A stretch of DNA of 64,000 nt. It comes from Oscillatoria sp. CS-180. GTDB taxonomy: Bacteria > Cyanobacteriota > Cyanobacteriia > Phormidesmidales > Phormidesmidaceae. Below, one piece after another: positions 19,170 through 27,714 of this stretch. Location: the NCBI RefSeq assembly GCF_028330965.1, contig NZ_JAQMUB010000083.1:85553-149552 (forward strand), in the 5' to 3' direction. The notes beneath the pieces are model-generated. The model saw only the letters and a list, made by a program, of their open reading frames with translations. It was not told the origin of the DNA and did no database searches. Position 1 is the stretch's first letter; each line of letters starts with the position of its first letter. A program made the translations under genes and the position numbers.

Positions 19170-19856
19170 ATGAATTATCTCTACCTCCACGGATTCGCCT
19201 CCAGTCCTCAGTCCTCGAAGGCGCAATTTCTCAAACGTCAGCTAGCGGCTGTAGGCAAAACCTTACACATTTTGGACCTCAATCAAGACGATTTCAGCCA
19301 TCTCACGCTGACTCGCCAAATCAACCAAAGTGTGGGCTGGATGCAGCTTCAAAACGAACGTCAAGAGCAGCCTCAGCCATTTACGATCATGGGTTCTAGC
19401 TTGGGTGGTCTAACGGCTACTTGGATCGCTCAGCAGCCAACTGTTCAGCCCCATATTAAGCAGCTTGTCTTGCTAGCCCCCGCGTTCCAGTTTCTCAATC
19501 AGTGGCTACCTCGGTTGGGGGCTGAGAGCATTGCCCACTGGCAGCAAACAGGTTGGCTTTCCGTCTATCACTACGGGTTAGCTCAGCAGGTGCCCCTTGC
19601 CTACGACTTTGTGGTCGATGCTGAAACGTATGACGAGCGTCAGCTAGATGCACCCATTCCAACGCTGATTCTCCACGGACAGCAGGATGAGGTCATTGAC
19701 CTTCAGGCTAGCCGCGACTACGCGAGTTCTCGTCCATGGGTGACATTGGTTGAGCTAGACAGCGATCATAGTTTAGGAAGTGTTCAGCCCAAGCTGTGGG
19801 AAGAAATGCGATCGTTCCTCAACATTGGGATGCAGCTTTGGAATCAAAAAACTTGA
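19170..19856 (+). CDS. YqiA/YcfP-like alpha/beta hydrolase (esterase)
   Basis: A 228-residue serine hydrolase from the ATG at 19170. An upstream GTG at 19074 would add a poorly conserved-looking stretch, and the typical family start NYLYLHGFASSPQSSKA begins right after the ATG. The oxyanion motif LHGF and the nucleophile elbow GSSLGG (Ser near residue 76) are seen. The Asp in ILHGQQDEVID and the His in DSDHSLG would complete the triad. YqiA-type enzymes cleave small acyl esters in vitro; the natural substrate is unknown. A short spacer separates it from the DM9 gene, and their base composition differs. Confidence 0.85.
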   Translation: MNYLYLHGFASSPQSSKAQFLKRQLAAVGKTLHILDLNQDDFSHLTLTRQINQSVGWMQLQNERQEQPQPFTIMGSSLGGLTATWIAQQPTVQPHIKQLVLLAPAFQFLNQWLPRLGAESIAHWQQTGWLSVYHYGLAQQVPLAYDFVVDAETYDERQLDAPIPTLILHGQQDEVIDLQASRDYASSRPWVTLVELDSDHSLGSVQPKLWEEMRSFLNIGMQLWNQKT

Positions 19857-19892
19857 TATATTTGCGTATGGTTAACATCTATATTGCAAATC

Positions 19893-20609
19893 ATGGGTCT
19901 TAAAAATACAAATATTGGCGACAGCATAGTTATCATTTCCGGTGCAATAGTTGCTTTAGCTACTCTGGGGCTGTTGTTTGCCGCAGTACTTGCTGATTGG
20001 GATCAGATAACGGCTACGCTCTGTGGTTTTTTCCCTGAATTTTGTAGCGATGACGATGGCAAAAATTCTCATTGGATAGCAGTAAGAACCGGAGAGCCAA
20101 TTCCCGCTAAAGCCATAGATACCGGTGATGAACGCACATCCTATCAAGAAGTTGGCAAGCCAGATGATCTGCATAAACTGTATGTTTGTATGGCTGACAA
20201 CAAGATTGGGAAAGTTGGAGCCTCAGGACGGTGTGATATTCCGTACTACCGAATTAATACAAAGAGAAACAGTGAAAAGGACTTATTGAAAAACAGATCA
20301 ACAGAAAACTTTTCAAGCTACAAGATTCTTGTTGATCCAGAGAGCGAACTGTACTGGGAGGATGCAAATTACTCGGGTACAGCCTTTGCTGTTGAAGCTT
20401 CTGATGACTTACGTCCAGCGGTAGGTGACTCTCTATCTATATGCAAAGCTTATTATTCGGCTCGTAATGAAGTAGGAGAAGATAAAGATGGATGGCACCC
20501 TGGATTTGTCGATAAAAGGATTGATAAATGTATTTTTGTTTGGGATGACGACCGGGTAGGATTTGACACGATTGAAAAATATGAACTACTTTTTAAGAGG
20601 GAGCAATAG
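19893..20609 (+). CDS. Membrane-anchored DM9-repeat (DUF3421-like) protein
   Basis: The 238-residue protein starts at the ATG at 19893. One N-terminal membrane segment (about residues 10-32) is followed by a Cys-containing outer region and two DM9-like units. Unit 1 has HWIAVRTGEPIPAKAIDTG, then KLYVCMADNKIGKVG and a Cys-Asp-Ile-Pro-Tyr strand. Unit 2 has GTAFAVEASDDLRPAVGDS, SICKAYYSARNEVGEDKDG, HPGFVDKRIDKCIF and ends with YELLF, matching the DM9 pattern lYvCrA...GKv...C.ipy...yeVL. DM9 proteins in animals include mannose-binding lectins; bacterial members are uncharacterised. The gene is more AT-rich than its neighbours, suggesting transfer. The assignment is by pattern memory and is probable rather than certain. 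Confidence 0.68.
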   Translation: MGLKNTNIGDSIVIISGAIVALATLGLLFAAVLADWDQITATLCGFFPEFCSDDDGKNSHWIAVRTGEPIPAKAIDTGDERTSYQEVGKPDDLHKLYVCMADNKIGKVGASGRCDIPYYRINTKRNSEKDLLKNRSTENFSSYKILVDPESELYWEDANYSGTAFAVEASDDLRPAVGDSLSICKAYYSARNEVGEDKDGWHPGFVDKRIDKCIFVWDDDRVGFDTIEKYELLFKREQ

Positions 20610-20749
20610 TATGCTTCTATATGTTGACTATTTTACATAATTCATTTTCTTTATTGATCAACTAGATTAACTAGAAATTGGCGAAAAATTTGAATTTAAG
20701 TTATTAAAAAAGTAACTGGTAACCCGCGTTATTCCAAGCAAAAGAGAAA

Positions 20750-21988
20750 CTATTCTCTCAAGAGTAGAAAAAATAGGACGCCATCCGTGTTGATTTGTCC
20801 AGCTTGTTCTCCGGCAGCATGGCCGCTACCGATAAAAATATCAACGCGCCCGGGTCCTTGAATTGCACCTCCAGTGTCTTGATTGAGGACATAGCGGCTG
20901 CTGGGAGAGGGTTGCCATTGACCCGATTCAGTGGGTTGAGGCCAGTCGAGATTGATGAGCGCGATCGCGCCTGCTGGCATCAATGTTTTATCTGTTGCAA
21001 TAGATCGCCCAGCAGTGACTGGAACAGAAAAGGTGCCCGTGGGGGGACCCCCTGAGGTTTCTCGGAAGAAGACGAAGCGATTATTGCGGGGCAGGTACAC
21101 GTCCAAGTCTTCAGGATGTGCTTGGAAATAGGCTAGTAGCCGCTCTAATGTCATTCCCGCTTCAGGAACTTTGTCATCGTTGATCAGTTCGCGTCCAATG
21201 CTGACGTAGTCATACTCTGTACGTCCCGCATAGCCAACGGATAGGAAAGAGCCATCCGTGAGCTGTAGCCTTGCCGATCCCTGGACCTGAACGAGGAATG
21301 CTTCTAGGCGATCGCGCATCCACACCAATTCCAGTCCAGCCAAGGGCCCCTGATGACTCTGCAAGCCATCCGTGCCTTCTAGCTCCACACGGGTTGGATG
21401 AGGTTTGGTCCAGTCATCCAAATTTTGAGGTCGCTGATAGAGGGGATAGCGATACTCTGTGGTTGGAATCAGGCTGGCTTGGTAAGACGGCTCAAAATAG
21501 CCTGTGAAGTGAACCGTTCCTTCGCTGTCATTACCAATGGATTGATAAAGGAGAAACTCTCGCTGAATTGCCTCGTGGAAAGACTCTGGGGAAGAACTAG
21601 TGATCAGCAGTGTGCGAAAGCGCTGTAGACTGCGGCGGACGCGATCGCGCGTGATACCAGGAATTGGATAATTCTCGTACGCGACTTCAGCCGCCGGAGT
21701 GTCTAAAAACGATAGGCTGTGGGCGATCGCGGTCAGTAACCTCAATTGGGCGGAGGTGTTGTTCTCTTCCCAAAGAGCGTCGTCAATAACAGATCCCTCC
21801 GGCCATTCCTCTACAGCTGTCAGGGGAACAAGAGGTGTTGTCAGAGGTGTCGTTAGTGTTTCCTCTGGCGGCTCTGGCAGTGAGTTAACTGACGGTTCCG
21901 CAAAGGCGCTCTCCAAGCCCAAAACGCTGAGGAGACTCAACAGGGCGAGCGATCGCTTGCAAATCAGTGTTTGAGATAAACTCATCAA
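20750..21988 (-). CDS. mltA: Membrane-bound lytic murein transglycosylase A
   Basis: Cleaves the MurNAc-GlcNAc bond of peptidoglycan to form 1,6-anhydro ends. The 412-residue precursor has a signal peptide (to about residue 30, ending ESAFA) without a clear lipobox, so it is probably periplasmic rather than a lipoprotein. The MltA-specific region includes FTGYFEPSYQASL, YRYPLYQRP and GYAGRTEYDYVSIGRELI. The C-terminal 3D domain has QDTGGAIQGPGRVDIFIGSG with the Asp residues of the catalytic groove. Its ATG overlaps the stop of the preceding 83-residue gene (ATGA), so the two are translationally coupled. Confidence 0.95.
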   Translation of the reverse strand: MMSLSQTLICKRSLALLSLLSVLGLESAFAEPSVNSLPEPPEETLTTPLTTPLVPLTAVEEWPEGSVIDDALWEENNTSAQLRLLTAIAHSLSFLDTPAAEVAYENYPIPGITRDRVRRSLQRFRTLLITSSSPESFHEAIQREFLLYQSIGNDSEGTVHFTGYFEPSYQASLIPTTEYRYPLYQRPQNLDDWTKPHPTRVELEGTDGLQSHQGPLAGLELVWMRDRLEAFLVQVQGSARLQLTDGSFLSVGYAGRTEYDYVSIGRELINDDKVPEAGMTLERLLAYFQAHPEDLDVYLPRNNRFVFFRETSGGPPTGTFSVPVTAGRSIATDKTLMPAGAIALINLDWPQPTESGQWQPSPSSRYVLNQDTGGAIQGPGRVDIFIGSGHAAGEQAGQINTDGVLFFLLLRE

Positions 21989-22239
21989 AATCGTTCAACA
22001 CTGGAGCTAAAGACAGGTTCAACTCGAATGGCTAGGAGACGGGAAGGGCGAATGACCATGTATTCACCAGGGTTAATCTTAGGAACTGGAACGCTGATGA
22101 ATTCTTCTGACGTGGCCTTTGGCATTAGCTCGCCGCTGTACCATTTCTGAAATTCTTGAATGGTTGAAAATCTCACTTCTTCGTGATGTCCGCCATCAAA
22201 GAGCATGTGAATGATGTATTCGCTGGGCGTTCTTGGCAT
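21985..22239 (-). CDS. Small conserved-type protein coupled to mltA
   Basis: An 84-residue soluble protein from the ATG at 22239; an upstream in-frame start at 22338 gives a less plausible N-terminus. The sequence PSEYIIHMLFDGGHHEEVRFSTIQEFQKWY looks like a compact alpha/beta domain, followed by VPVPKINPGEYMVIRPSRLLAIRVEPVF. Its TGA stop overlaps the mltA ATG, implying coupled translation and possibly a shared role. I do not recognise the family and infer no function. Confidence 0.72.
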   Translation of the reverse strand: MPRTPSEYIIHMLFDGGHHEEVRFSTIQEFQKWYSGELMPKATSEEFISVPVPKINPGEYMVIRPSRLLAIRVEPVFSSSVERF

Positions 22240-22438
22240 CGTACTCCCCGTTTTCTCAAACGCTGCCCTGACGTGGGCTGCTGGAACAGACAAATTGTAC
22301 CCACGGATGAGCACATCGATTACGAGGCATTGTACCAATACGTGAAAAACGGTTGTTGTGCACCGGCAAGGCGCAACCTGGGATCGTGGCTAATGTCACA
22401 ATGTCCAGATGACAGAGAATTTTGGTTCTTAGGAGGCC

Positions 22439-23125
22439 ATGTCTGTGCACAATGACCCAGAGCAAGTTCTAGCTGATACGCTTCATCAGTTGTCCAGTCA
22501 AACTAGTGATATGGGTTTAGTGGGCGATCGCCAGTTGTACCTACAGACAGACCCGATGATTGATTGGCAGCATCCTGAGATCATGCGCTTGGCGGAACAG
22601 CTTGCTGCGAAGGGGAATACGCCAATCGGCATCGCTAAGGTCTGCTTTGAGTGGGTCAGAGATGAGATCTACCACAGTTCGGATTATCAGATGAATCCGG
22701 TGACGTGTCGTGCTTCCGATGTCTTGAAACATCGCACCGGATACTGTTTTGCCAAGAGTCATTTACTGGCAGCCTTACTGAGGGCTAATCAAATTCCAGC
22801 AGGATTTTGCTATCAGCGGTTAAGCATTCACGACGACGGTGCTCCCTACAGCCTGCATGGCTTTAATGCTATCTATCTACCGGATATTGGCTGGTATAGG
22901 CTGGATGCCAGAGGGAATAAAGCAGGGATCAACGCTCAATTTAATCCACCTGAAGAGCAGCTAGCGTATTCGACTCAGCTGCCGGGCGAAGTTGATTTTA
23001 GTGCTATTCTGCCTCGACCGTTAGCAGTCGTTGTCTCAGCTCTGCAAAGCTGTAACAATTGGAACGATATGCTTCTCAACCTGCCAGACGTTGCCGATCT
23101 GCGGAGATCAGAGGCAGTGCAATAA
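22439..23125 (+). CDS. Transglutaminase-like cysteine protease-fold protein
   Basis: A 228-residue protein with the transglutaminase core. The catalytic triad is visible as C103 (RTGYCFAKSHLLAALLRA), H140 (YSLHGFNAIYL) and D156 (WYRLDARGN). The region preceding it (IGIAKVCFEWVRDEIYHSSD) is the usual lead-in helix. No signal peptide is seen, so it is probably cytoplasmic. Bacterial members act as peptidases or amidases, and the substrate here is unknown. GGAGG lies seven bases before the ATG at 22439 and supports this start. Confidence 0.88.
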   Translation: MSVHNDPEQVLADTLHQLSSQTSDMGLVGDRQLYLQTDPMIDWQHPEIMRLAEQLAAKGNTPIGIAKVCFEWVRDEIYHSSDYQMNPVTCRASDVLKHRTGYCFAKSHLLAALLRANQIPAGFCYQRLSIHDDGAPYSLHGFNAIYLPDIGWYRLDARGNKAGINAQFNPPEEQLAYSTQLPGEVDFSAILPRPLAVVVSALQSCNNWNDMLLNLPDVADLRRSEAVQ

Positions 23126-23229
23126 ACACTCAACCTGTTCTGATCAAAGATTGCAATTGCATCAAACAGCTTGGGCTGTCCAAAACCATCATGCTCAGTC
23201 TATACGTTATGCAACTTTGCCGAATGCTG

Positions 23230-24222
23230 TCAACGATGGATACTGCCGTCTGGCATAGTGGTGCCTTTGAGAATCGTGTCGACGAATGTGGCGCTGCTCA
23301 GCTCTGCTCGGGTTAAAACGGCATCTGTGAGGTCAGTTTCAGTCAAGTTAGCCCGACCTAAATAGGCTTCGATTAAAGTAGCGGCTTTGAGATTGGCTCG
23401 GGTCAGTTCTGCTCGGCTGAGATCTGACAAGTTCAGGTTGGCCCGGGTCAGAACCGTATCCTGCATGGACGTATGAGATAACACGGCACCCGAAAGACGA
23501 ATATCGTGCATATTCGCCTTATCGAGATTGGCACCGGATAAATCAACTCGGTTAGCCAGCGCGCTAGTGAGGTCGGTTTGTTGCAAGTTGGTTTCAGACA
23601 TCAGTGCGTCGCTCAAGTTGGCATTTTTGAGGCAAGCACTGTCTAAATTGGCGCCATGCAAATCAGCACCTTGGAAGCTCACGTTTGCTAGGTTTGCAGC
23701 ACTGAGGTCGACATAGGCTAGGTTCGCGCCGCGTAGATTAGCGCCTTCCAAATCCGCTTCTCGCAAATTGGCTCCTCGCAAATTGGCCACATATTTGCGG
23801 TCTTCCTGCCGTAGATTGGCTCCTCGCAGACATGCTCCCGCTAAGTTGGCTCCGCTGAGGTCGGCATTTCTCAAATCCGCTTCTAATAAATTGGCGTCCA
23901 TCAGGTCTGCCAACGTCAAATTAGCACTCCTCAAATCTGTTCCTTGCAAACTAGCGCCGTGAAGATTGGCGTCACTAAGGTTTGCTTTGGTTAAATTAGC
24001 CTGATTTAGATTGGCCCCTGCCAGCTGTGCCTTAGAGAGATTTGACTGTTGAAAATTAACCCGGGTTAGATAAGCGAGTGTCAAATCGGCATTCTCCATA
24101 TCTGCAAACTGCAAATTGATGCCGATTAGATCTGATTTAGAAAGATCAATACCAATAAGAACAGCACCTTTGAAGTTGGTTTCACCAGAAGCATAGCGGT
24201 TCAGAAGATCTTGAGGATTCAT
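23230..24222 (-). CDS. Pentapeptide-repeat protein
   Basis: About 330 residues from the ATG at 24222, nearly all built of A(D/N)Lxx-type pentapeptides, for example LAGANLNQANLTKANLSDA. These form a right-handed quadrilateral beta-helix. The lead-in NPQDLLNRYASGETNFKG is a common cap of cyanobacterial members. A short break (EDRKYVANL) occurs near residue 157. There is no signal peptide or membrane segment. Functions in this family vary and are mostly unknown, so none is assigned. It ends 105 bases after the convergent transglutaminase-like gene. Confidence 0.9.
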   Translation of the reverse strand: MNPQDLLNRYASGETNFKGAVLIGIDLSKSDLIGINLQFADMENADLTLAYLTRVNFQQSNLSKAQLAGANLNQANLTKANLSDANLHGASLQGTDLRSANLTLADLMDANLLEADLRNADLSGANLAGACLRGANLRQEDRKYVANLRGANLREADLEGANLRGANLAYVDLSAANLANVSFQGADLHGANLDSACLKNANLSDALMSETNLQQTDLTSALANRVDLSGANLDKANMHDIRLSGAVLSHTSMQDTVLTRANLNLSDLSRAELTRANLKAATLIEAYLGRANLTETDLTDAVLTRAELSSATFVDTILKGTTMPDGSIHR

Positions 24223-24305
24223 GGGGGTGGGGCCAATAGAGCCGCAATGGGCTAAGGCGAGGAGCAAAGGAACTGATTGCTAATTGGAAAGGAATAAGCA
24301 GTCAC

Positions 24306-26042
24306 CTAAGGATAAAACGGTTTCATCGCTTGCAAGATAGCACCTGCTGTTTGAATATTTTCACCAACATTATCGACGCAATGACACATAATTGTCAGCT
24401 TACTCTCTAGGTCTGCAAAGGTTTTGCAATATTGGAAAGTGTCTTGAACGAGGTCATCTAATGATTTTGATTTGAGTGTGATCCAGTCCTGTGGGGTAGA
24501 AGCGAAAGGGCTACGTACGGTCGAAAGCAGAAGAATCTTAGCCCGCAGCGGATTGGTGTAGCGCATAATTTCCAACCGCAAGTCGAATAGATTGGCGCGA
24601 TCGCGGGACTTGGTGGGTGCCGAAGCGGTATCGCTATTGCCGTCAGCCGGACGCTGATCGTCAGTTTGAGCATCCGTATTTTCCAAAGAAAGCTCTACCT
24701 GTTCCCACCGAGTCAGTGAGGTAGGATTCTCTTCGCTAAATGAGGTTTCATCTCCCATCATCATTGTTTGGCTGCCGTCAGAAACATCCAACGACGTTTC
24801 TTCTTGTGGTTTATCCGAAAAGCCGATGGAGGTGCCATAGAGGGGATGAAACGCCTCTGAGATCATTAAAGCCAGCTGGGTGTAGCGATTTTGCCGATTC
24901 AAACGCTTGACAATGCGTTCCAAATGGTAAGTCAGGTCAGCTTCAGTAGGGGCGATCTGATGCACATCAGCGACTAGATCATCTAATGTGTGGAGTGACA
25001 GCGTGGCGGGATCGTTTTCCCATACTGTGTGGACCAACGCATATAAAAGTTTCTTGATCCGTAGGCGATCAGCATGTCGCGAAAGATTGTGAGCGACTTC
25101 TCGATAATATTCACGCATTTGAGCCGTCGATGTTTTTTCAGAATCGCTGGCAGCGTCCTCTGCCTCGTAGTAGACAGGTTCCAGTGCAACCAGGATGGTA
25201 TCGGTCACCGCTAGGTACACTTCTTTATGGTTCAACCGAGAAGCCATTGCCTGCAAGGCTTTCTCTAGAGAAATCAGCGTATGGTGTCGCTGGTGTAGCT
25301 TTTCGAGGAGAGACAGCAGTTCAAACTGAGCTAGAACTTTGGGATCGTTTTCCCATACACCCTGATAGGTACCGAAAATCAGCTTTTTAATGCGACGGAT
25401 TTGAGAATCTTGTTCTAAAGCTTGAGTGGCGATCGCGAGTGGTGACTGAGGAATGCCCCCGGCCTGAGCCGATGATTCAGAGACAACCATCGTGGCAGAT
25501 TGCCCAAAGGGCGGAATTTGAAAGGCTGTGACACGCTCTTGAATGTTTTTTAACTTCAACGGCCCTAAAGGAGTCACATTAATGTCGACGCGAGCTTTCA
25601 CAACGTCGTACACCGTCTGAGAAATGCAGATACCGCCTGGTGCAGATTTCGTTTGTAGCCGTGCTGCAATGTTGACACCATTGCCTAGAACGTCTTCATG
25701 ACTGAAGAGGACATCGCCTAGATGAATACCGATGCGATGTTGAAGGTATTCTTCTAACGGTAGCCCTTCAGCAAGTTTTGCTAATTGCTTTTGGATCTCT
25801 TTGCTACACAAAACAGCTTGTACAGCACTGTAGAAAGACATCAGGAGACCGTCACCAGTGGACTTTAAGACCTGTCCCCCATAGCGAGCACACAACTCAC
25901 TAATTAAGTTGAGATCTCTCTGGATGAGTGCAAGCGTGCCTTCCTCATCAACTGACATACGAGCGCTGAAGCTAACTGCATCGGTTAATACGATGGCAGC
26001 CAAGGCTCTTTCAGTAGCGGATTGGGCACTGCTTAACTTCAT
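24306..26042 (-). CDS. Class III adenylate cyclase with three-repeat C-terminal region
   Basis: A predicted cAMP-forming enzyme of 578 residues. The catalytic domain (about 12-180) is complete: metal Asp D21 (TDAVSFS) and D64 (STGDGL), transition-state N124 and R128 (VNIAAR). K60 and D117 occupy the base-selecting positions and match the Lys/Asp pair of adenylate rather than guanylate cyclases. It should act as a homodimer. The rest contains three related helical units of about 77 residues (216-292, 327-402, 498-577); the first two share RIKKL, VWENDP and a closing P-x-Y, the third is more diverged. Acidic, Ser-rich linkers separate them. I do not recognise this repeat. No membrane segments. 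Confidence 0.88.
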   Translation of the reverse strand: MKLSSAQSATERALAAIVLTDAVSFSARMSVDEEGTLALIQRDLNLISELCARYGGQVLKSTGDGLLMSFYSAVQAVLCSKEIQKQLAKLAEGLPLEEYLQHRIGIHLGDVLFSHEDVLGNGVNIAARLQTKSAPGGICISQTVYDVVKARVDINVTPLGPLKLKNIQERVTAFQIPPFGQSATMVVSESSAQAGGIPQSPLAIATQALEQDSQIRRIKKLIFGTYQGVWENDPKVLAQFELLSLLEKLHQRHHTLISLEKALQAMASRLNHKEVYLAVTDTILVALEPVYYEAEDAASDSEKTSTAQMREYYREVAHNLSRHADRLRIKKLLYALVHTVWENDPATLSLHTLDDLVADVHQIAPTEADLTYHLERIVKRLNRQNRYTQLALMISEAFHPLYGTSIGFSDKPQEETSLDVSDGSQTMMMGDETSFSEENPTSLTRWEQVELSLENTDAQTDDQRPADGNSDTASAPTKSRDRANLFDLRLEIMRYTNPLRAKILLLSTVRSPFASTPQDWITLKSKSLDDLVQDTFQYCKTFADLESKLTIMCHCVDNVGENIQTAGAILQAMKPFYP

Positions 26043-26542
26043 ATTATTCAGACGCTGACGACAAGAAACTCAGGACGTCGCTTTTATCTTGCCCGATTTG
26101 GACATCAACACAGCAAGCAATTTTACGGAAGTCCATAAGGGTGTAGACGTGTACATTTCCAAGAATCACCACGGAGGATCGCTGAACTTCTTGAAAGTCT
26201 GATACGTCTACCCTTTTTCTTAAAGATTGTCTATGGAAAACGGCTGATTAAAACAGCCTATATTGAGCTACCAATAAGCCCTGTCTCCACCAAACTATGG
26301 ACTGAGATATTCGATGTGTCAATGCAGATCTATCCAAGGACTGCTGACTACATCCGGTAAGATGCGATGGTTCTAAAAAGATAGTATGCGTTTCCTGGCT
26401 ACGGCAAGCAGAAAACGGCCACTTTATTTTGATGGTTTTGATTACTATACGGAGATGCGTGAGGGATATGGACTTAGGGGTGGAAAAAAGTGATCAAAAT
26501 CACGCATTTTTGTGATTCCCAATGTTTATTGGGCAACTATGC
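26043..26542. other. Long intergenic region upstream of the cyclase gene
   Basis: About 500 bases without a supported gene, presumably holding the cyclase promoter. It includes an AT-rich stretch at 26390-26530. No RNA gene was recognised. Confidence 0.45.
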
Positions 26543-26571
26543 AAAAGGCCCGGCGATCTGCCGAGCCTTTT
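26543..26571. terminator. Bidirectional-type hairpin terminator
   Basis: A strong stem (AAAAGGCCCGGC paired with GCCGAGCCTTTT, one mismatch-type G-T pair) around a 5-base loop, flanked by A and T runs on both sides. It could end transcripts in either direction. It lies about 86 bases after the lipoprotein stop on the minus strand, which it most likely terminates. Confidence 0.85.
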
Positions 26572-26656
26572 GCTGCACCCTAAAATCTAAATATAGATCT
26601 GATTAGTGCTCCTTAAATCAAGTAATGGATGACGGAAGCTGTATCGAAATTCAGCT

Positions 26657-27481
26657 TTATAGAGCAGAGGGATAAATTTCATCCGCAACAAATACTGGCC
26701 GGCTTTCATACTCTGCTTCGACTTCCTGCTGCAGTTCAATATCCCACGTTAACTCATAGTCTCTGTCAAATTCTGCATAGACAAAGGGACGGAGAGTACC
26801 CGTGACAACAACTTCTTCGCCTTGAGGATAAGCGATCGCAGTGTCGGGGCTGACAACGAGCAAATCTTCTTCCCCAAAGAGAACCTCTTCATCCAAAGTG
26901 ATGACGTTGTCAGACATCACAAGATCGACTTCTCCTTCAACAGCAATTCGCTTACCATAGTAGTCCTCAGGGCGCTCATTAATGTCGTCGGGATCAGGTG
27001 CTAGTGCTAGAGATTGAGCGATGATAACAGGCTGTTCTTCATAATCGCCAAAGAGGTCTGGCTCTAGTTCTAGATCATACTCCTGCTCTACATCAGCTAG
27101 AACAAATTCTCTGACTTCACCCGTTACTTGAACGTCTGTACCCTCGCCTTCAACCAACGTCAAACCTTCGCCTGATGCATTGATGACTAGAATCCTTTCA
27201 CCACCAAACAGCTGATCTTCATCTAGCAAGAAAGCGTATTCGCCAACTAGTTCCTCAGCTTCTTCGCGAACGGTAACGGTTTGACCAATATAGTCCTCTA
27301 CGCTACCCGTGACTTCTTCAGCCGTCACATTGTTTTCTTCTGCAGCTTCAATAGGGTCTTCAGCGACTTCGGTGGAGTTGCTGCAGGCTGGCAAGACGAC
27401 AGACGCCGTCAGCAGCGCGACTGCTCCAGTTAACTTAAACGCTTTTGACAAAAAACCTCTGTTACTCTTGTCAATACTCAT
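26657..27481 (-). CDS. Acidic lipoprotein with two internal repeats
   Basis: A 274-residue protein with a lipoprotein signal (LLTASVVLPAC, lipid-modified Cys near residue 33), so it is anchored in a membrane facing the periplasm or lumen. The mature part is very acidic and contains two similar units. Each starts with an (I/Y)YGQ/K-(T/R)-(V/I)-V type strand (YIGQTVTV; YYGKRIAVEGEV), then (E/D)xxLFGxExxLVV, then VTG(E/T)(V/L)R(P/E)FV, and ends with (Q/R)PV(I/F)(I/V)A. The pattern suggests tandem OB-fold-like domains. Function unknown. Start ATG at 27481. Confidence 0.78.
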   Translation of the reverse strand: MSIDKSNRGFLSKAFKLTGAVALLTASVVLPACSNSTEVAEDPIEAAEENNVTAEEVTGSVEDYIGQTVTVREEAEELVGEYAFLLDEDQLFGGERILVINASGEGLTLVEGEGTDVQVTGEVREFVLADVEQEYDLELEPDLFGDYEEQPVIIAQSLALAPDPDDINERPEDYYGKRIAVEGEVDLVMSDNVITLDEEVLFGEEDLLVVSPDTAIAYPQGEEVVVTGTLRPFVYAEFDRDYELTWDIELQQEVEAEYESRPVFVADEIYPSAL

Positions 27482-27714
27482 CTAAAACTCCTAATTACTT
27501 CATTAAAGTCACAGCCCAAATAGATTTCTCATCCCTGACTAAGCACTAGAACAGCCTTGCTCTTTGGTTAGAGGTGTGATTGCTGACTTGTGCTATGGGC
27601 TATTTCCTCCCATGACCCACGTCTACGCCATGGAAAGCTCAACTTTATTCCCACCAATTTTACTGAGAGCAGAGAGCCTGTAGCCTCTGCCAGACACAGG
27701 ATTCAGCTTTCTAT

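Noticed and set aside
24306..26042. Guanylate cyclase
   Set aside because: The base-selecting positions are Lys and Asp, the adenylate pattern, not Glu and Cys.
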